From NCBI RefSeq assembly GCF_000002075.1, contig NW_004797886.1, forward strand, positions 195,732 to 259,731: a stretch of DNA of 64,000 bases, read 5' to 3'. This DNA comes from Aplysia californica (taxonomy: Eukaryota; Mollusca; Gastropoda; Aplysiida; Aplysiidae). Positions 46,501 to 56,257 of the stretch are shown one piece after another. The notes beneath the pieces are model-generated. The model was not told the origin of the DNA and searched no databases. It saw only the letters and a list, made by a program, of their open reading frames with translations. The translations under genes and the position numbers were made by a program. Within the stretch, counting starts at the first letter, position 1. Every line of letters starts with the position of its first letter.

Positions 46501-49500
46501 CTCAAAGATGCATTTCCAGTGACCTGTTAAAAAACATTTCAGTACTCCAACCCCCCCCCATCATTTCACCGATCAGTCCTAGACCTATGTGTCTGTGGAA
46601 AGTTGTGTGTCAAAACGCTGTCCATCACTCTCTTTGTTCGGTGTGAGGGGCACTCTCGCCAAATATCCAGTTTTCTCAGCTGGTCTTATGTTTCTCGGCT
46701 GGTCTTATGCAAGCTGTGAAGATTGTAGTAAAAATTTCCTCTACCTGTCAGCGTGTTTCGAGGATCAGAGCGTGTGTTTAGTTTGAGTGACCGTGCGTTT
46801 GTACGCCTAAATTATATTGTTAAAAACCTGTCATATGACGAAAGCGTGCATTTAAGCGGAGTGTGCTTTTGTATGGTGTGCGTTTTGGCGGAGACTATAC
46901 TGTATTATGATTTGTTCTGAGAATAAAAACAGTTGGGACATGTAAGAAGACAATTTTGATAAAGATGATAAGTATATGATGTTTCACTCACACCAGCTTC
47001 ATCTCCATTCTTGTTGTAAACATCATCATGTAGAGAATGAAGGAGAGAGAGAGAAGAAGAGAGATGGAGATAAATTATCATTATAAGAGCATTGTGCTTG
47101 TGTTCTTTGTATTTTTATTGTAAAAGGCATGGAGCACTTTCACAGTGGGAATGCGTTATATTATTTAAATTTTGATTTTTTAATATTTTTTTATATTATT
47201 ATTATCATCATAGCAACTTGTCAAAGCTACTTCTGTCCTCCCACTTTCCCTTCATTCTTACTGATACCGCGAAATATGATTGTAGTACAGGACCTCGGAT
47301 GAAAGCCATACATTATGATGTGATTTATCTACAATATGTATTGTACTTGCAAAAGATCTCGTTGTTTGTTTGAACTTATTTTATACTATGGAGAGCTTCT
47401 TTTCTGTTATGCATTTTTTTTTCCTGATCGATATAAGAGGCAATTTACATGCTCCATGCTTTAATTTCTCTCATAGGCAATATTAGCATTACCAATTAAC
47501 TTGACTTATAAAAAATAAAATTGCTACTTAACTCTGCGTATGTGTACGGCCTACTTGATATTTGTATATTAAGATTTTGGCTTAATTTGGTCTTTCTGCA
47601 TGTGGTCTTACTGCCTGTATGTGAAACCCTAAGCCTCAACTTGAATTAACTAGATCATCTAGATGTTTGCAGCACTAACTCAAAGGACCTATACCTGAGC
47701 AGTGGTGAGGATCATAAAAACCAAACAAAGTATCAACTCTCTCTCCAGGAAGAGGTTTTGAAGTCCTAAGCCTAGTTTAGTTGAAGATTTAATATTATCT
47801 GCAAGTTTGCTTTGGTGCTGCTAGTTTTGTTATATTCGCATATGTTTGCTTTGCTCGTTAATGCATTTATTATTTTTTATTTGTTCCTTCCAGACTCAGC
47901 ATGCGGCAAATCAAGGGCTCCAACAACCCACGTTTATGTTACTGTAATGATTCCGGAAGCTTCTTTCAGCCTGCTGGGGTCAGCATTCTGCAGACAGTCA
48001 AAGGTATTGGCCTCATCTCTGTTATTTGGAGTGTCCCTCCTGCCTTTTGCTCAGCAGAGATTACTTAGGATTTTCTTTGGACCTTGTTCTGTAGCACAAG
48101 AACGAGACCACATTACCAAGCTGACAAAAGAGCCTTTTTAAAAATCACCGCAGTTTTGAAATAAAGAGGCTTTTAGTCAGCGTAACCATTTAAAAAAGGA
48201 GTTCTTCGGAAATTTGAATTCTAGATTATATAAAAACTAGTCACAGTTTCACTTGTTTTTTTCACACAAGTAGGGTAACTGATCAGACTTTCAATTTAGC
48301 AAATAAAAAATTTGGCTCCGAAAATGAAAAAAGGCGTTTTTGTCAGCTTACAGCAGTATTGGCCTCATCTCTGTTACTTAGAGAGTATCATTCCTGCCTT
48401 GTACTCAATGGAGATTACTTGTTCTTTTCCTTTGACCTTGTTCTGAAATAGTATAAGAAAGAAATGAAATTGTATAAGGAAGAGACCACTTTTGTCTATC
48501 TAAACTGAATTTTGTTTTTCATTTTTATGTATAAATGCAAAATGTACAATATGAAAATAGGAGCTCGGCTCAGCTTCTGAGAAACATATGCTCAGACCTT
48601 GAATGATTAGAATGCTCACTATCGCCTTCAAATATTTGCCTGGTGTGGTGAGTTTAGGACGAAAGGACAACATTATGAACTGATATAGGTACATTTGTTT
48701 CAGTCCGAAGAACTGAATACAACAATTATGCACAGCGTAACAACAGTTGCAGACATTACCTTGCCATTATTGGTTGCCACAGTGCAATGTTATTATTAAT
48801 CCGAATACAGGAAAAAGAGGCTAAAACAGCACCTGGACATGGATGGCTGGTGCCTCTATAAATAAATCATTGATGGTCTGGTCTGGTCAGTGCAATGTTA
48901 ATTTTTAGCTGGAATTGGTGCTCTAATGGTTAAGCTACCTTACTCTCAGCTGTAAGTGGTAGGTTCAAATCCTATCCAGGGCCCAGCAGTGGGACACTTG
49001 ACTTGACTTACGGGACTTGAACATCTAGCTCTCACTGATAAGATTGAAGGCAAATGAGATATGGGTAGACCCACAGCAACTGACTTGAAAAGCCTGAACA
49101 GATTGGTGACAGGGAAAGACCAGGATGATATAGTTTTTTGAGAGCATCTGAGCAAAGAAATAAATGACATATCATGACCGTCGATGTATATCGCAGATCT
49201 TGAACTTCATAATGGTGATTTTTTCATTTGTTTCATTATTTTTTTTTCTAATTTTTGATTCTTCAGACTACTGTGCATATTTCCCTTTTTAAGATAAATG
49301 ATAATGTTTGAAATAGGCAGCTAACATTCTGTGGGCTCATATTTCATTTTGTCCTCATTTATATTTTGAGTAGAAGTCTAAAACATTTTCTTTTAGTTTA
49401 GAATGTGATTTATTTAAGGTGCAGTTTTTTTTAAAAGAGGGAGGGACAGAAAAATAAACTTATGTGATCAATATCATGCAGTAAAACTTTTAACATTTCA

Positions 49501-52500
49501 GAACCGTGGATCCGTGGTTACAGCAAAAGCACAGGTCGAAAATACTGGTTCAACATTTTGAGTCGGGAGTCTGTTTATGAATGCCCCAGCGGTGCAACAG
49601 CATCTGTCAGGTAATACAGCTTGTCCTTCTCTACAGTTCTTTTACCCAGTCATGCCCTCTGTAAGCTGTCACCGGACAGCTTTTTCAAAGAATTTTTTGG
49701 AAGTCGGTGCAGAGACTGTTGTATAATAGATAAAGTTCAGAAACTGGTGTAGTGTTAATGAGAAGACATGATTATAATGACAATGAAAGCCATACATTAA
49801 TTTTATCGTTTTAGACCACATAAATTTTCTAGCATCCTATTACAATAATATGTTTGTCTGTTTTATGCTACAGAAGAACAAAATGAAAGCAAGCAAGGAA
49901 ACTAATGAACAGTAGGAAACAAATATTTTTTTTAACTCACTTGAGCCTGAGCTATTTTTGACCCAACAACCTTTGCAGCCTGACAGTTTTGAGGTATATT
50001 GAATCGTTAAAGTTAACCACAGAAAGACTGAAAGGTACCATAATTTTTTTAATGCAATTAAAGAATTGAATGCTCTTTTAGAAAAAGGAAACTGCAACTT
50101 TTTTGTATGAATAGTTTTTATTTTTTCCATATTTTGAAAAGGTAATGTCGAGGGGGGCGGAACACTATTTTTGTTGCACCCAATTAGTAATAAAATTATC
50201 TATTGCAATGCAAGGGTGACTGACTTAGTCCATTACAGCTCAAAAAGTAGGTACCAGAAACTAAATTTTCAAAGTAGGTGTATGCCAAATTTATCTGTTC
50301 CATTTGAAAGGCCTATATCCATTGAGCATTTTGGTACCATTCTTTTTAGCCTCTCAGTCAATTTTTAAGAAAATGGTAGTTGTTTAAAATTTGATCAAAT
50401 TTGTTAGTCAGTCACTGGCTGCATCCCCATGTTTGACAGATAATAAAAGAGTACCAACTTCAAGAGCACTAAACATCTCCACATTAACAGAGTACAATCA
50501 CTATAACAAATATATGGAGCCTAATTTTTTTCAAGACAGATCATTGCAACCGAGCGTTGACCCGGCCGGCGCCGCACAGGCCCCCGCGGCGAGCGAGTCG
50601 GCTTTATACTGTAGTGTACCCCGCATGGGGGGGTCACATGTTTTCCGAGTCTCGCGGAAGGATTGATGCAAAATAATTCCAAGCTGATTACTCTGTTCTA
50701 ATAGGAAATGAACTAATCTTTTAATTGATACCATTTTTGAGCCGGTATTTTACATAATTTGTGTAAAAAATTATCTTTAAAATTTTGTACGGTATTTTTA
50801 AAGGCTTTCTATTTAAACGCCAAAGGCCAAAAATATACCACGGGAAAGCCTGTTTAAAGCTCTACAGTTCTCCGGCTATGAAAAGACGGTATTTAATCAT
50901 CCCTCTTTCCGCGAAGCATTTGAATGCATGCGTGTCAATTTTTGAACCGGCCGACCACGCATTCCGACCGCGAGGGGCTTCGCTTTCCTCGGCAATGCTC
51001 CAGCTAATATGACATATAAACAACTTACACCATTGTAACAAGGAAAAGCTGAACTTTTACAAGGTGTACAGCGTTTGGTGTTTTATAGCGAAAGAGCAAA
51101 GAAACAGCGATCGGAATTACCCCGATTTCACCGATACCATGCGGTCGGAAGGCCTCTCAGTGCCCACGAGGCCGTGTTTACGCCACCTACAAAAAGTATT
51201 GCGCCATAACTTCACCAAATTTTTTTAGGAAATGAAACAAGTGGGTCAAGTGTTGGCTCGCTGCTTCCTGTAGCTTGTAAACGAAAATCACTTAAGATAT
51301 TGATCAATAAAGTGCATCCCGTAAATACACGGGATTCTGCCAGCGGGTCGGCAGGGCGCCCTGTAAATACACGAGAATAGGCTCAAGTGTTAACACTTTG
51401 CAGTCACCCGGCCAGCAGTAAAAAATGCCCAATATGGTCCCACAGCCAGAAGAGTGACTGCAACGGACTTCTTGGGCTTGGCGTAGTGTGACCAGAATGG
51501 ATAATTTCCACCGCCACATTATTGCGCCAAGTGATCGCAAAGTGTTAAAGAACTGAGTAAACTTTTGTCATGAGACCTGTAGCACATAATTTGAACTCAA
51601 GAAAAATCTACCAGCATATTAGTTTATGATAGAACATGAAATGATTCTGAATAATTAGTCGCTTTAAAGGACAAGCGGGCTAACCCAGATTTTGGGGGTT
51701 TCCAAAAATCTTGACCTTCACCAAAAGTGGGCATTGCCCTACCTATAGGAGAAGTTTAGTTTCTTTGGTGTGTATATTTATTTAGTTGTAAAGAAAACTC
51801 TCCTTGTCTTTTAAAGAAACTGAACAAGGGGCAAAAACTTTTTCCCTCGATTTTCTCAAAACAGCATTTTTGGGGATAGCCCCCTTGTGCTTTAAAGCGA
51901 CCAATTGAGCAGTGGTCTTAAATTGTTATTCCCATCACACAGCATAGCCACCTGTGCACACCAGGAATAAGTAAAAGTTGCTCGCCACTGGAAAATGAAT
52001 ATGGAAAGAATGGTGATAATCATGAGTTGCAGTTCCGTTATATTTTTTTAATTTTTCAGCAATAGTTGAAAAGATTTAAAAACTTTGTTGCTCTGAAAAT
52101 GCCTATATCTTGTGACCAAAAAATCCTTCACTGTGAGACTAGGGCGGGATTATGCTAATAGGCTACACTTAAGATATTCAGTCAGGAAGGTTTGTTTGTT
52201 ATTAAGGTGGTGTGGTATTTGAGCTAACTGGGCAAGGGCCAAGTTTTGTTACTCTATGTCTTTTTCATATTTAAGATTTTATTTGAGATATGAAATTGAA
52301 AAAGGGCTGGTTCAACGCCCAACTATTCTCAGAATTTTTTTGTGTGACGGCACAAAGTAGTTTTGTTTCTTTTTCGTTTAATGTCACACGTGCACTATAA
52401 ATCTACCAAAATAGTTGGAAAATAATTTTTGTATTGTCTCTCATGATCTAAAAAAAAACACGATTTCCTTTTACTTCCGTAGTGATTGTAAAAAGAACCT

Positions 52501-52618
52501 TCTAACGTGGTTGTGGACGGACGGAGTTCGAGTCCACCCTGATCAACAGCATGAAGACCCAAAACAGCTGTCCAAGGATCAGATTCTGGCCTTCATCAAA
52601 AAGCTTCGGAATCCCTGA
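29618..52618 (+). CDS. CMTR1: Cap-specific mRNA (nucleoside-2'-O-)-methyltransferase 1, 5'-partial
   Basis: Transfers methyl from S-adenosylmethionine to the 2'-OH of the first transcribed nucleotide of capped RNA (cap0 to cap1) in the nucleus. Twenty-one coding exons: 29618-29856, 30275-30433, 30773-30865, 32452-32523, 33262-33356, 33793-33865, 34696-34888, 35288-35406, 36231-36327, 39478-39610, 40144-40329, 40936-40992, 41529-41586, 41871-41939, 42729-42860, 43812-43937, 44667-44758, 45444-45560, 47894-48003, 49502-49610, 52483-52618. All have AG/GT borders and matching phases, giving 821 residues and a TGA stop. The sequence is collinear with human CMTR1 (about 835 aa) from the G-patch to the C-terminus. 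The first visible exon starts in phase 1, so at least one upstream exon with the start codon is missing. Candidate ATGs at 27404 and 28214 do not give a phase-1 donor. No stop interrupts any exon, so the gene looks functional. Confidence 0.96.
31512..32104. other. Assembly gap (593 N)
   Basis: Lies in the intron between exons 30773-30865 and 32452-32523. The left edge is a CT array and the right edge a G-run, so it is probably an unresolved low-complexity tract. The protein reads straight through (WKEIGP then [12 protein letters not shown], as in the human WMVVGKRKM..EDETEFC region), so no coding exon is expected in it. Confidence 0.97.
32191..32264. repeat. Miniature foldback in CMTR1 intron
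   Basis: Left arm CCAAAAAATCAACTTTACC...CGGA (to 32221) pairs with right arm TCCGTCGGTAAAGTTTTTTT.. (32236-32264) around a 14-nt loop. Arms are about 28 bp with a few mismatches. Confidence 0.75.
35430..35835 (+). mobile_element. Degenerate LINE reverse-transcriptase fragment in CMTR1 intron
   Basis: Contains [20 protein letters not shown], the thumb-region pattern seen in many non-LTR retrotransposons (VxSFRYLGxxID followed by LSW). Further downstream comes [18 protein letters not shown], matching the FY.A..ESV block. A stop follows ITIDI, and reading frames are lost further on. Old and inactive. Confidence 0.65.
36644..36822 (-). mobile_element. Hairpin-tail SINE, short type, in CMTR1 intron
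   Basis: Tail stem GGCGCTT with GAGCGCC (one wobble), then GATTAGAGATGTTGC, GAGAGTAACAAAC, GGGGAAATAAGGACGA, TTTGATAGGAAAG and ACCACACCAGAGCACCCG. It is antisense to the gene. A T-rich TCTTTTT on both sides may be the target duplication. Confidence 0.85.
37037..38627. mobile_element. TIR DNA transposon, non-autonomous, in CMTR1 intron
   Basis: The two GC-rich ends are imperfect inverted repeats of about 110 bp. Both start ACGGCG and share CCCGCCGG, TCGGGGTCACGGGG and a CCCTG..GC block at corresponding distances. TA dinucleotides flank the outermost CCACGGCG and TCACGGCG, consistent with a TA target. The 1.6-kb interior is AT-rich with no transposase-like ORF. It explains much of the 3.1-kb intron between exons 36231-36327 and 39478-39610. 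Superfamily not assigned. Confidence 0.7.
40376..40466 (+). mobile_element. 91-bp RTE-like LINE 3' scrap, 46 bp after a CMTR1 donor
   Basis: GGGAAAGGCGGAAAGTGTTT, GTTCGTGGTCTA, ACCCTGATGCAGGGTGA and AAAGGCAT match the 3' end of the LINE at 60563-61273. A 15-bp direct repeat (GATATAACAAATAAG at 40361 and GATATAACTAATAGG at 40467, 13 of 15 identical) flanks it as a target duplication. Severely 5' truncated. Confidence 0.85.
41319..41510 (+). mobile_element. Hairpin-tail SINE, short type, in the splice acceptor of a CMTR1 exon
   Basis: Sense-oriented copy with a 14-nt poly(A) tail and a perfect 15-bp target duplication GTTTTTCTTTCTCTG at 41304-41318 and 41511-41525. The right duplicate is the polypyrimidine tract of the acceptor whose AG is 41527-41528. 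The tail stem is perfect (GGCACTT 41439-41445 with AAGTGCC 41466-41472), and so is the central hairpin GTTAC-TCTCTT-GTAAC (41410-41425). The element tail contains CTTACTAAAAC at 41480-41490, a good branch-point match. Confidence 0.93.
42322..42700 (+). mobile_element. MITE family B, one-ended copy
   Basis: The left end GTGTCATTGTGATAAAATCAG, CACTCGTCAAAC and a downstream ACATTTCTGTGCAGATTTTAC block match 54364-54812. The right terminal repeat is not recognisable before the exon at 42729. Confidence 0.65.
43010..43210. repeat. GC-rich foldback element in CMTR1 intron
   Basis: GGTCGGATCGGGTCGAGGGC near 43026 is the inverted counterpart of GACCCGACCCGATCCGATC near 43165. CCTCGCC/GGCGAG-like and GATCGGC motifs lie between. 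A CG-rich island in an AT-rich intron. The GATCGG theme recalls the foldback at 25141 but the two are not close copies. Confidence 0.6.
44939..45366. mobile_element. MITE family B in CMTR1 intron
   Basis: The ends are inverted: TTATATGTGTCACGACATGA..GGAATCAGG at the left, and CTTGATTTCATAATATCTCA..CATATAA at the right. The interior shares GAGAAAATGGCCATCAAA and AAGGTGTTGAGCAAAC with the copy at 58249-58692. About 430 bp. Confidence 0.8.
45870..46902. mobile_element. Tc1/mariner-like (pogo-type) non-autonomous transposon in CMTR1 intron
   Basis: The left end CAGTAGTCTCCGCCAAAACG and right end CGTTTTGGCGGAGACTATACTG are inverted repeats, with AGTCTCCGCCAAAACG perfect over 16 bp. TA flanks both sides (45868-45869 and 46903-46904). 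A CAGT start with a TA target is the pattern of the Tc1/mariner/pogo group. The 1.03-kb interior encodes nothing recognisable and includes a G-run near 46108. A short CAT array abuts the left end. Confidence 0.85.
48004..48490 (+). repeat. Direct duplication of donor-side intron sequence around a MITE
   Basis: 48004-48113 (GTATTGGCCTCATCTCTGTT through TTTGACC/TGGACCTTGTTCTG) recurs at 48354-48490 with moderate divergence. The two copies bracket the family-C MITE at 48114-48353. The first copy begins exactly at the GT of the 5' splice site after exon 47894-48003. Confidence 0.85.
48114..48353. mobile_element. MITE family C in CMTR1 intron
   Basis: The ends AAGCTGACAAAAGAGCC and GGCGTTTTTGTCAGCTTACAG are inverted. 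The interior GAATTCTAGATTATATAAA.., ACTAGTCACAGTTTCA and TTCACACAAGTAGGGTAACT match the reverse complement of 57343-57590. Confidence 0.85.
48793..48887 (+). mobile_element. 95-bp retroposed scrap with 13-bp target duplication
   Basis: A perfect direct repeat CAGTGCAATGTTA (48780-48792 and 48888-48900) flanks 95 bp ending GATGGTCTGGTCTGGT, which looks like a short LINE tail repeat. The family is not identified. Confidence 0.75.
48908..49170 (+). mobile_element. tRNA-derived SINE in CMTR1 intron
   Basis: TGGTGCTCTAATGGTTAAGC (A-box region) and a perfect B-box AGGTTCAAATCC at tRNA spacing, followed by an unrelated body to about 49170. A different family from the 28680/57655 SINE. Acceptor-stem pairing is poor, so not a functional tRNA. 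Confidence 0.65.
51390..51548. mobile_element. piggyBac-type MITE in CMTR1 intron
   Basis: TTAACACTTTGCAGTCAC at the left and GTGATCGCAAAGTGTTAA at the right are inverted repeats that begin at a TTAA on each side. TTAA target duplication is the hallmark of piggyBac transposition. 159 bp including both TTAA, with no coding capacity. Confidence 0.85.
51657..51902. mobile_element. MITE with TIR GGTCGCTTTAAAG in CMTR1 intron
   Basis: Left GTCGCTTTAAAGGACAAG..CGGGCTAACCC and right GGGGATAGCCCCCTTGTGCT..TTAAAGCGACC are inverted repeats of about 30 bp with a few mismatches. AATT-like flanks on both sides may be the target. About 246 bp. Confidence 0.8.
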
Positions 52619-53120
52619 GAGGCGCTAATGTTTCTTACATTTTGCTCATCCGTCTCATCTTTTGTCTTATTTGTACACTCGAGGCAGTGTATGGTCATGT
52701 TAGTGAAAGACAGTGCTTTTTTGTCTTATGCACTCTTGTGAAATACAAGAAGAGTCAACGCAGAGTCTTCCTGTCATTGTATGTTGCTTGTGAAGACATA
52801 TCCATGTCCCCGAGCCATTCAGGAGCAGTAACTATGCGTTAAGGTTCCTCAAGTCATGTTGCATGGGTTTGTGTACAATGCACATGCTGCTGTCATTTGA
52901 ATAGTTGAAGCTTTTATCAGTATCAGAGATTTAGAATTTCTCTTCTAGTAAGGTTGTCCCTCTTTAAAAACTTTGCTGTGAAGCATGTACACCACAGGCC
53001 ACACCATTACACCCAAATGAAAGGCAACAACATCAGTCTTGCAATAGCTGAGGTCGGTCGGCACCTTCCCCCTTGTCCTTCATGTCCTTTGTGGATCAAT
53101 AAAGTTTATCTTTTCCTATA
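52619..53120 (+). other. CMTR1: CMTR1 3' UTR (predicted)
   Basis: The sequence after the stop codon, up to the first canonical AATAAA and an assumed cleavage site 15-25 nt further on, has no splice signal and no conserved domain. Confidence 0.65.
53098..53103 (+). terminator. CMTR1 polyadenylation signal AATAAA
   Basis: Canonical hexamer 480 bp after the stop codon, with T- and GT-rich sequence downstream (TTTTGTCTTATTTGG). Longer 3' ends are possible, because additional A-rich signals exist further along. Confidence 0.6.
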
Positions 53121-54363
53121 TTTTGTCTTATTTGGCGCATATGGTGTTCTCTGTAGTGAACCGGTAGTACACAGAATCTAAAATATTTTATATATCTATG
53201 ATGTGCACCAGCCATTCCTTCTTTACATTAGTTGTTTTACCCCCCTGTCATGGATAGCTTTGCTTTTATATTTTAGTATTTTTTAAGGTTTACTTGTAGA
53301 TAAAACATATTAATGACCAAAAACACTGTGACATTTAAATAATGAAACAGACTTGTATTGTCCATTTTTAAAAATGATTTTTCTTTTAAGTGTTACTGTT
53401 ATATATCGACCCGTATTCAATTACAAAAATGTCAGAATGATTTTCTTGGAATTTGTTTACATTTCCTTTGCTCAAGTGGACTGCTTTTTTTTTATACGAT
53501 CAGCTTCCTGTGGTATAAGTATGCATATTGGGGTTTATGGCATTGATAACTTTTAGGGTTTTATAGAGGGATTTGGAGGGGGGGGGGGTGTTTGTGCTTG
53601 CCTCAAGTCAGTGGCCAATATCTGTAAACCGTGCTCAAACCAAATATTTAACCCCAAAAATCCTAGGTTTATGACTTCCGATTCCAAAGCATATGCTGCC
53701 TTCAGAGTTCTCTCTATAGGCTCTATAACCTTGTGTTTAGGTCATGAAATTGAATTGTTAGAAAATCTGAGTTGGTTGTATAGTATAACGTGCAAGTCAG
53801 ATAACTCAAAATTATATACTTGTATGAAAGCACAATGTCATCATTTGTCCTGCAGTGCCCCTTACACCCTATTTTGTGAGTAATACAAAATGTCAAGATT
53901 AGTGAAAGTCATTTCCTTTGAATTAACTTAGTCCCCAGAGAATGAATTACGTCTGCTAGATTAAATTATATACTAAATGTGATACAGTTACCTCCAGAAA
54001 TATAGATGCTTGCCGGATGTTCTGGTGTATTATAGTTTAATGCTGCTACTTATTGATGAAGACTGAACAATTGAAGGAAAGACTATATTTTATTGTAATA
54101 CAATTCTCTATGGTTAATTTTTACGGGACAAGTATTCAGATTTAATGTCTATTTCCAATATAACCCAATCACACGGATAGAGAGCCACGAAAATGTAAAA
54201 AAACAGAAAGACAAGTTCCAAATCACTGCATTATGGATTCAAACCACAGTCATCCACATTGTTGTCTAGTAGGATACCTACTGAAGTAAAGGAGTACCCA
54301 GGAAAAACTGAGGTATTAGAAAATATAAAAGTTAATCTTTTTTTTTTTTTGAAAGGGCTAGAA
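53121..54363. other. Downstream intergenic DNA
   Basis: No gene recognised. G-run at 53578-53588. Confidence 0.45.
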
Positions 54364-54812
54364 TACTAAATGTGAGGCATCGTGGTGAAATCAGGCGCTT
54401 GTCAAAATAATAAAATTGAAGAAACTGGCATTTTCCCGCCAGTTTGGCTATTTTTATCTTCTTTTTTTTTTTTGTTGATCAACATCTTTACGTCCATTCA
54501 AGAACACATTTCTGCGTGGGTTTTACTGAAAACCATTGATTAAAGGCACAAAAATGTAAGATTTCAGTTTCCAGGAGCTCAGAAGCTATAGAAATAACCC
54601 AACTTTGGTGGCCATTTTCTCGCCAGTTCAACCTCTGAAGCAAAGGCACCTCAACCTCCTTCTATTGTGGATATCTCGACTTCTATTCAAGATAAATGGG
54701 TATTTTTTTCATCAAAGGCGAGACAAATGGACAGGCTTTAAGATAACACCAGTAACTCCACAAGCCCAAAAATTGACTAGTGCATGATTTCACCGCGTCA
54801 TGACACAAATAT
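54364..54812. mobile_element. MITE family B
   Basis: Left end AAATGTGAGGCATCGTGGTG..AAATCAGGC and right end GATTTCACCGCGTCATGACA..CAAAT are imperfect inverted repeats. Interior landmarks (ACACATTTCTGCGTGGGTTT, GGCCATTTTCTCGCCAG) match the other family-B copies. About 450 bp. Confidence 0.8.
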
Positions 54813-55493
54813 AGGTCTAGATATATCTACATGAGAAAGGATTTTTATGGGATTGTTGAAAATGAGAGGAAAGTATTTGTTTTAGTACATGCCTGGAAAC
54901 GGAACTGCTGTTCCCTTTTGGTCCTTACAGAGACTGAAGGGAAGTTCATTTCTTTCACTAACATTTCTCCATTATATGAGAATTTCAGTTTTCTTTAAAT
55001 GAATATGTGTTCATGCAATATGTACTCTTATTCTTTTTCTTGTTTTGTTTTGTTGTTGCTATTGACACTATTGTTATTATTATTGATCTAGCTGGGCACA
55101 TGCTTTTAACACTTCGCCCAATGTCATGAACTGGTTTGTTGTAATAATAATGATCATAATTGCATTTAATAAATGCTCTACAACATGCTGGTTGCTCTTT
55201 GCAACTATTGCAACTATTTGTTAAGGCTTTCTGTGGTGTCCCTTAGAATGTGTTCTGTATGTTAAGTTTCAGTAGAGGGGGAAGAGTATCACTGAGTATA
55301 TGATCAAGTGCTGGGCAGTGGAAAACATAACCGTCCACAGTTTCATATTATTATGTGTGTGCCCACTTGCACAACATTGGTTGTTATGTATTTACAATCA
55401 TCTGAATAATAACCTCATCTGGATTATAGCAAGTTGAATGCACAATTTGTGGGTTCTCGTCTGCTGACTTTGTAATGAAAGAGCACAAATGTT
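54813..55493. other. Intergenic DNA, nothing recognised
   Basis: AT-rich, no supported feature. Confidence 0.45.
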
Positions 55494-55672
55494 TTGGTGG
55501 TTGGCAGGTGCTCTGGTATGGTTTGCTCTTTCTTTCCAACAAACCTCTGTCGTCCTGATCTCTCCTCCTTTTTTGTGTTTGTTACTCTCTTGTAGCACCT
55601 CTAATCTTCGGCACTAATATGACCGTCTTCTTTTTCAAATGCCATAGAACTCTTATTAAAACTTAGAGTAGG
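55494..55672 (+). mobile_element. Hairpin-tail SINE, short type
   Basis: GGTGGTTGGCAGGTGCTCTG, TTTGTTACTCTCTTGTAGC, CTAATCTTCGGCACTAATAT and ATTAAAACTTAGAG. Both stems are eroded (GGCACTA with AAATGCC). The flanks share AGAGCACAAA / AGGAGCAAAA, a possible worn target duplication. Confidence 0.8.
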
Positions 55673-55897
55673 AGCAAAATTGTGAATTTATGTCAAATAC
55701 CTTCTTTGAAGCCATTGCCTTTTTTCTTTGTCCCTGTTCCGTAGAATTAGATTGAAGCGTGTATCAATTATGAATTGGAAATTACCAAATTGTGTTGTTT
55801 AGAAGCGGATAGCTCAGAGAAATTTAGGTACTTGTGAACTAAACTGCCTCAGTCTGTCTTTATTGTCCAGCACAATGTGTTGGGGTTATTGTATAGA

Positions 55898-56074
55898 GGT
55901 GGGTGGTTGGCAGGTGCTCTGGTGTGGTTAGCTTCTTCTTTCCTATCAAACATCTTTCGTCCTTATCTCTCCTCCTCCTTTTTTGTATTTGTTACTCTCT
56001 TGTAACACCTCTAATCTTCGGCACTTATATGACCTTATTGTGTTGCAAGTGCAGTAAAACACTAACTAAAACTA
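55898..56074 (+). mobile_element. Hairpin-tail SINE, short type, with target duplication
   Basis: Flanked by ATTGTATA (55888-55895 and 56075-56082, extending imperfectly). Full set of landmarks from GGTGGGTGGTTGGCAGGTGC to CACTAACTAAAACTA. Tail stem GGCACTT with AAGTGCA, central hairpin GTTAC/GTAAC intact. Confidence 0.88.
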
Positions 56075-56164
56075 ATTGTATAAAGTAGGAATGCAGTGGG
56101 AGTGAAGTTGTTCATGCATCCTATTTTAAGCAGTCAGTACTCTTGTACTGAAAGGAGGGTGGGT

Positions 56165-56165
<1 letters not shown>

Positions 56166-56223
<58 letters not shown>

Positions 56224-56257
56224 TTGTGTGTGTGTGTGTGTGTGGGGGGGGGGGGGT
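56166..56257 (+). repeat. (GT)n microsatellite with G-run
   Basis: About 78 bp of GT with one interruption, ending in about 12 G. Confidence 0.97.

Larger units (their letters stand above)
47894..52618 (+). other. CMTR1: CMTR1 C-terminal exons with WW-like domain
   Basis: The last three exons encode [16 protein letters not shown], then [31 protein letters not shown] and [14 protein letters not shown], ending [10 protein letters not shown] and TGA. The W-(Y/F)F-P arrangement corresponds to the WW domain of human CMTR1, which in vertebrates is linked to the RNA polymerase II CTD. The final intron (49611-52482) is 2.9 kb and carries two MITEs. Confidence 0.88.

Noticed and set aside
50540-51380. 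GC-rich islands in the last CMTR1 intron as ends of one transposon
   Set aside because: Several GC-rich blocks (CCGGCCGGCGCC, GCGGTCGGAA, GGGTCGGCAGGGCGCC) hint at terminal repeats, but I could not align two ends convincingly.
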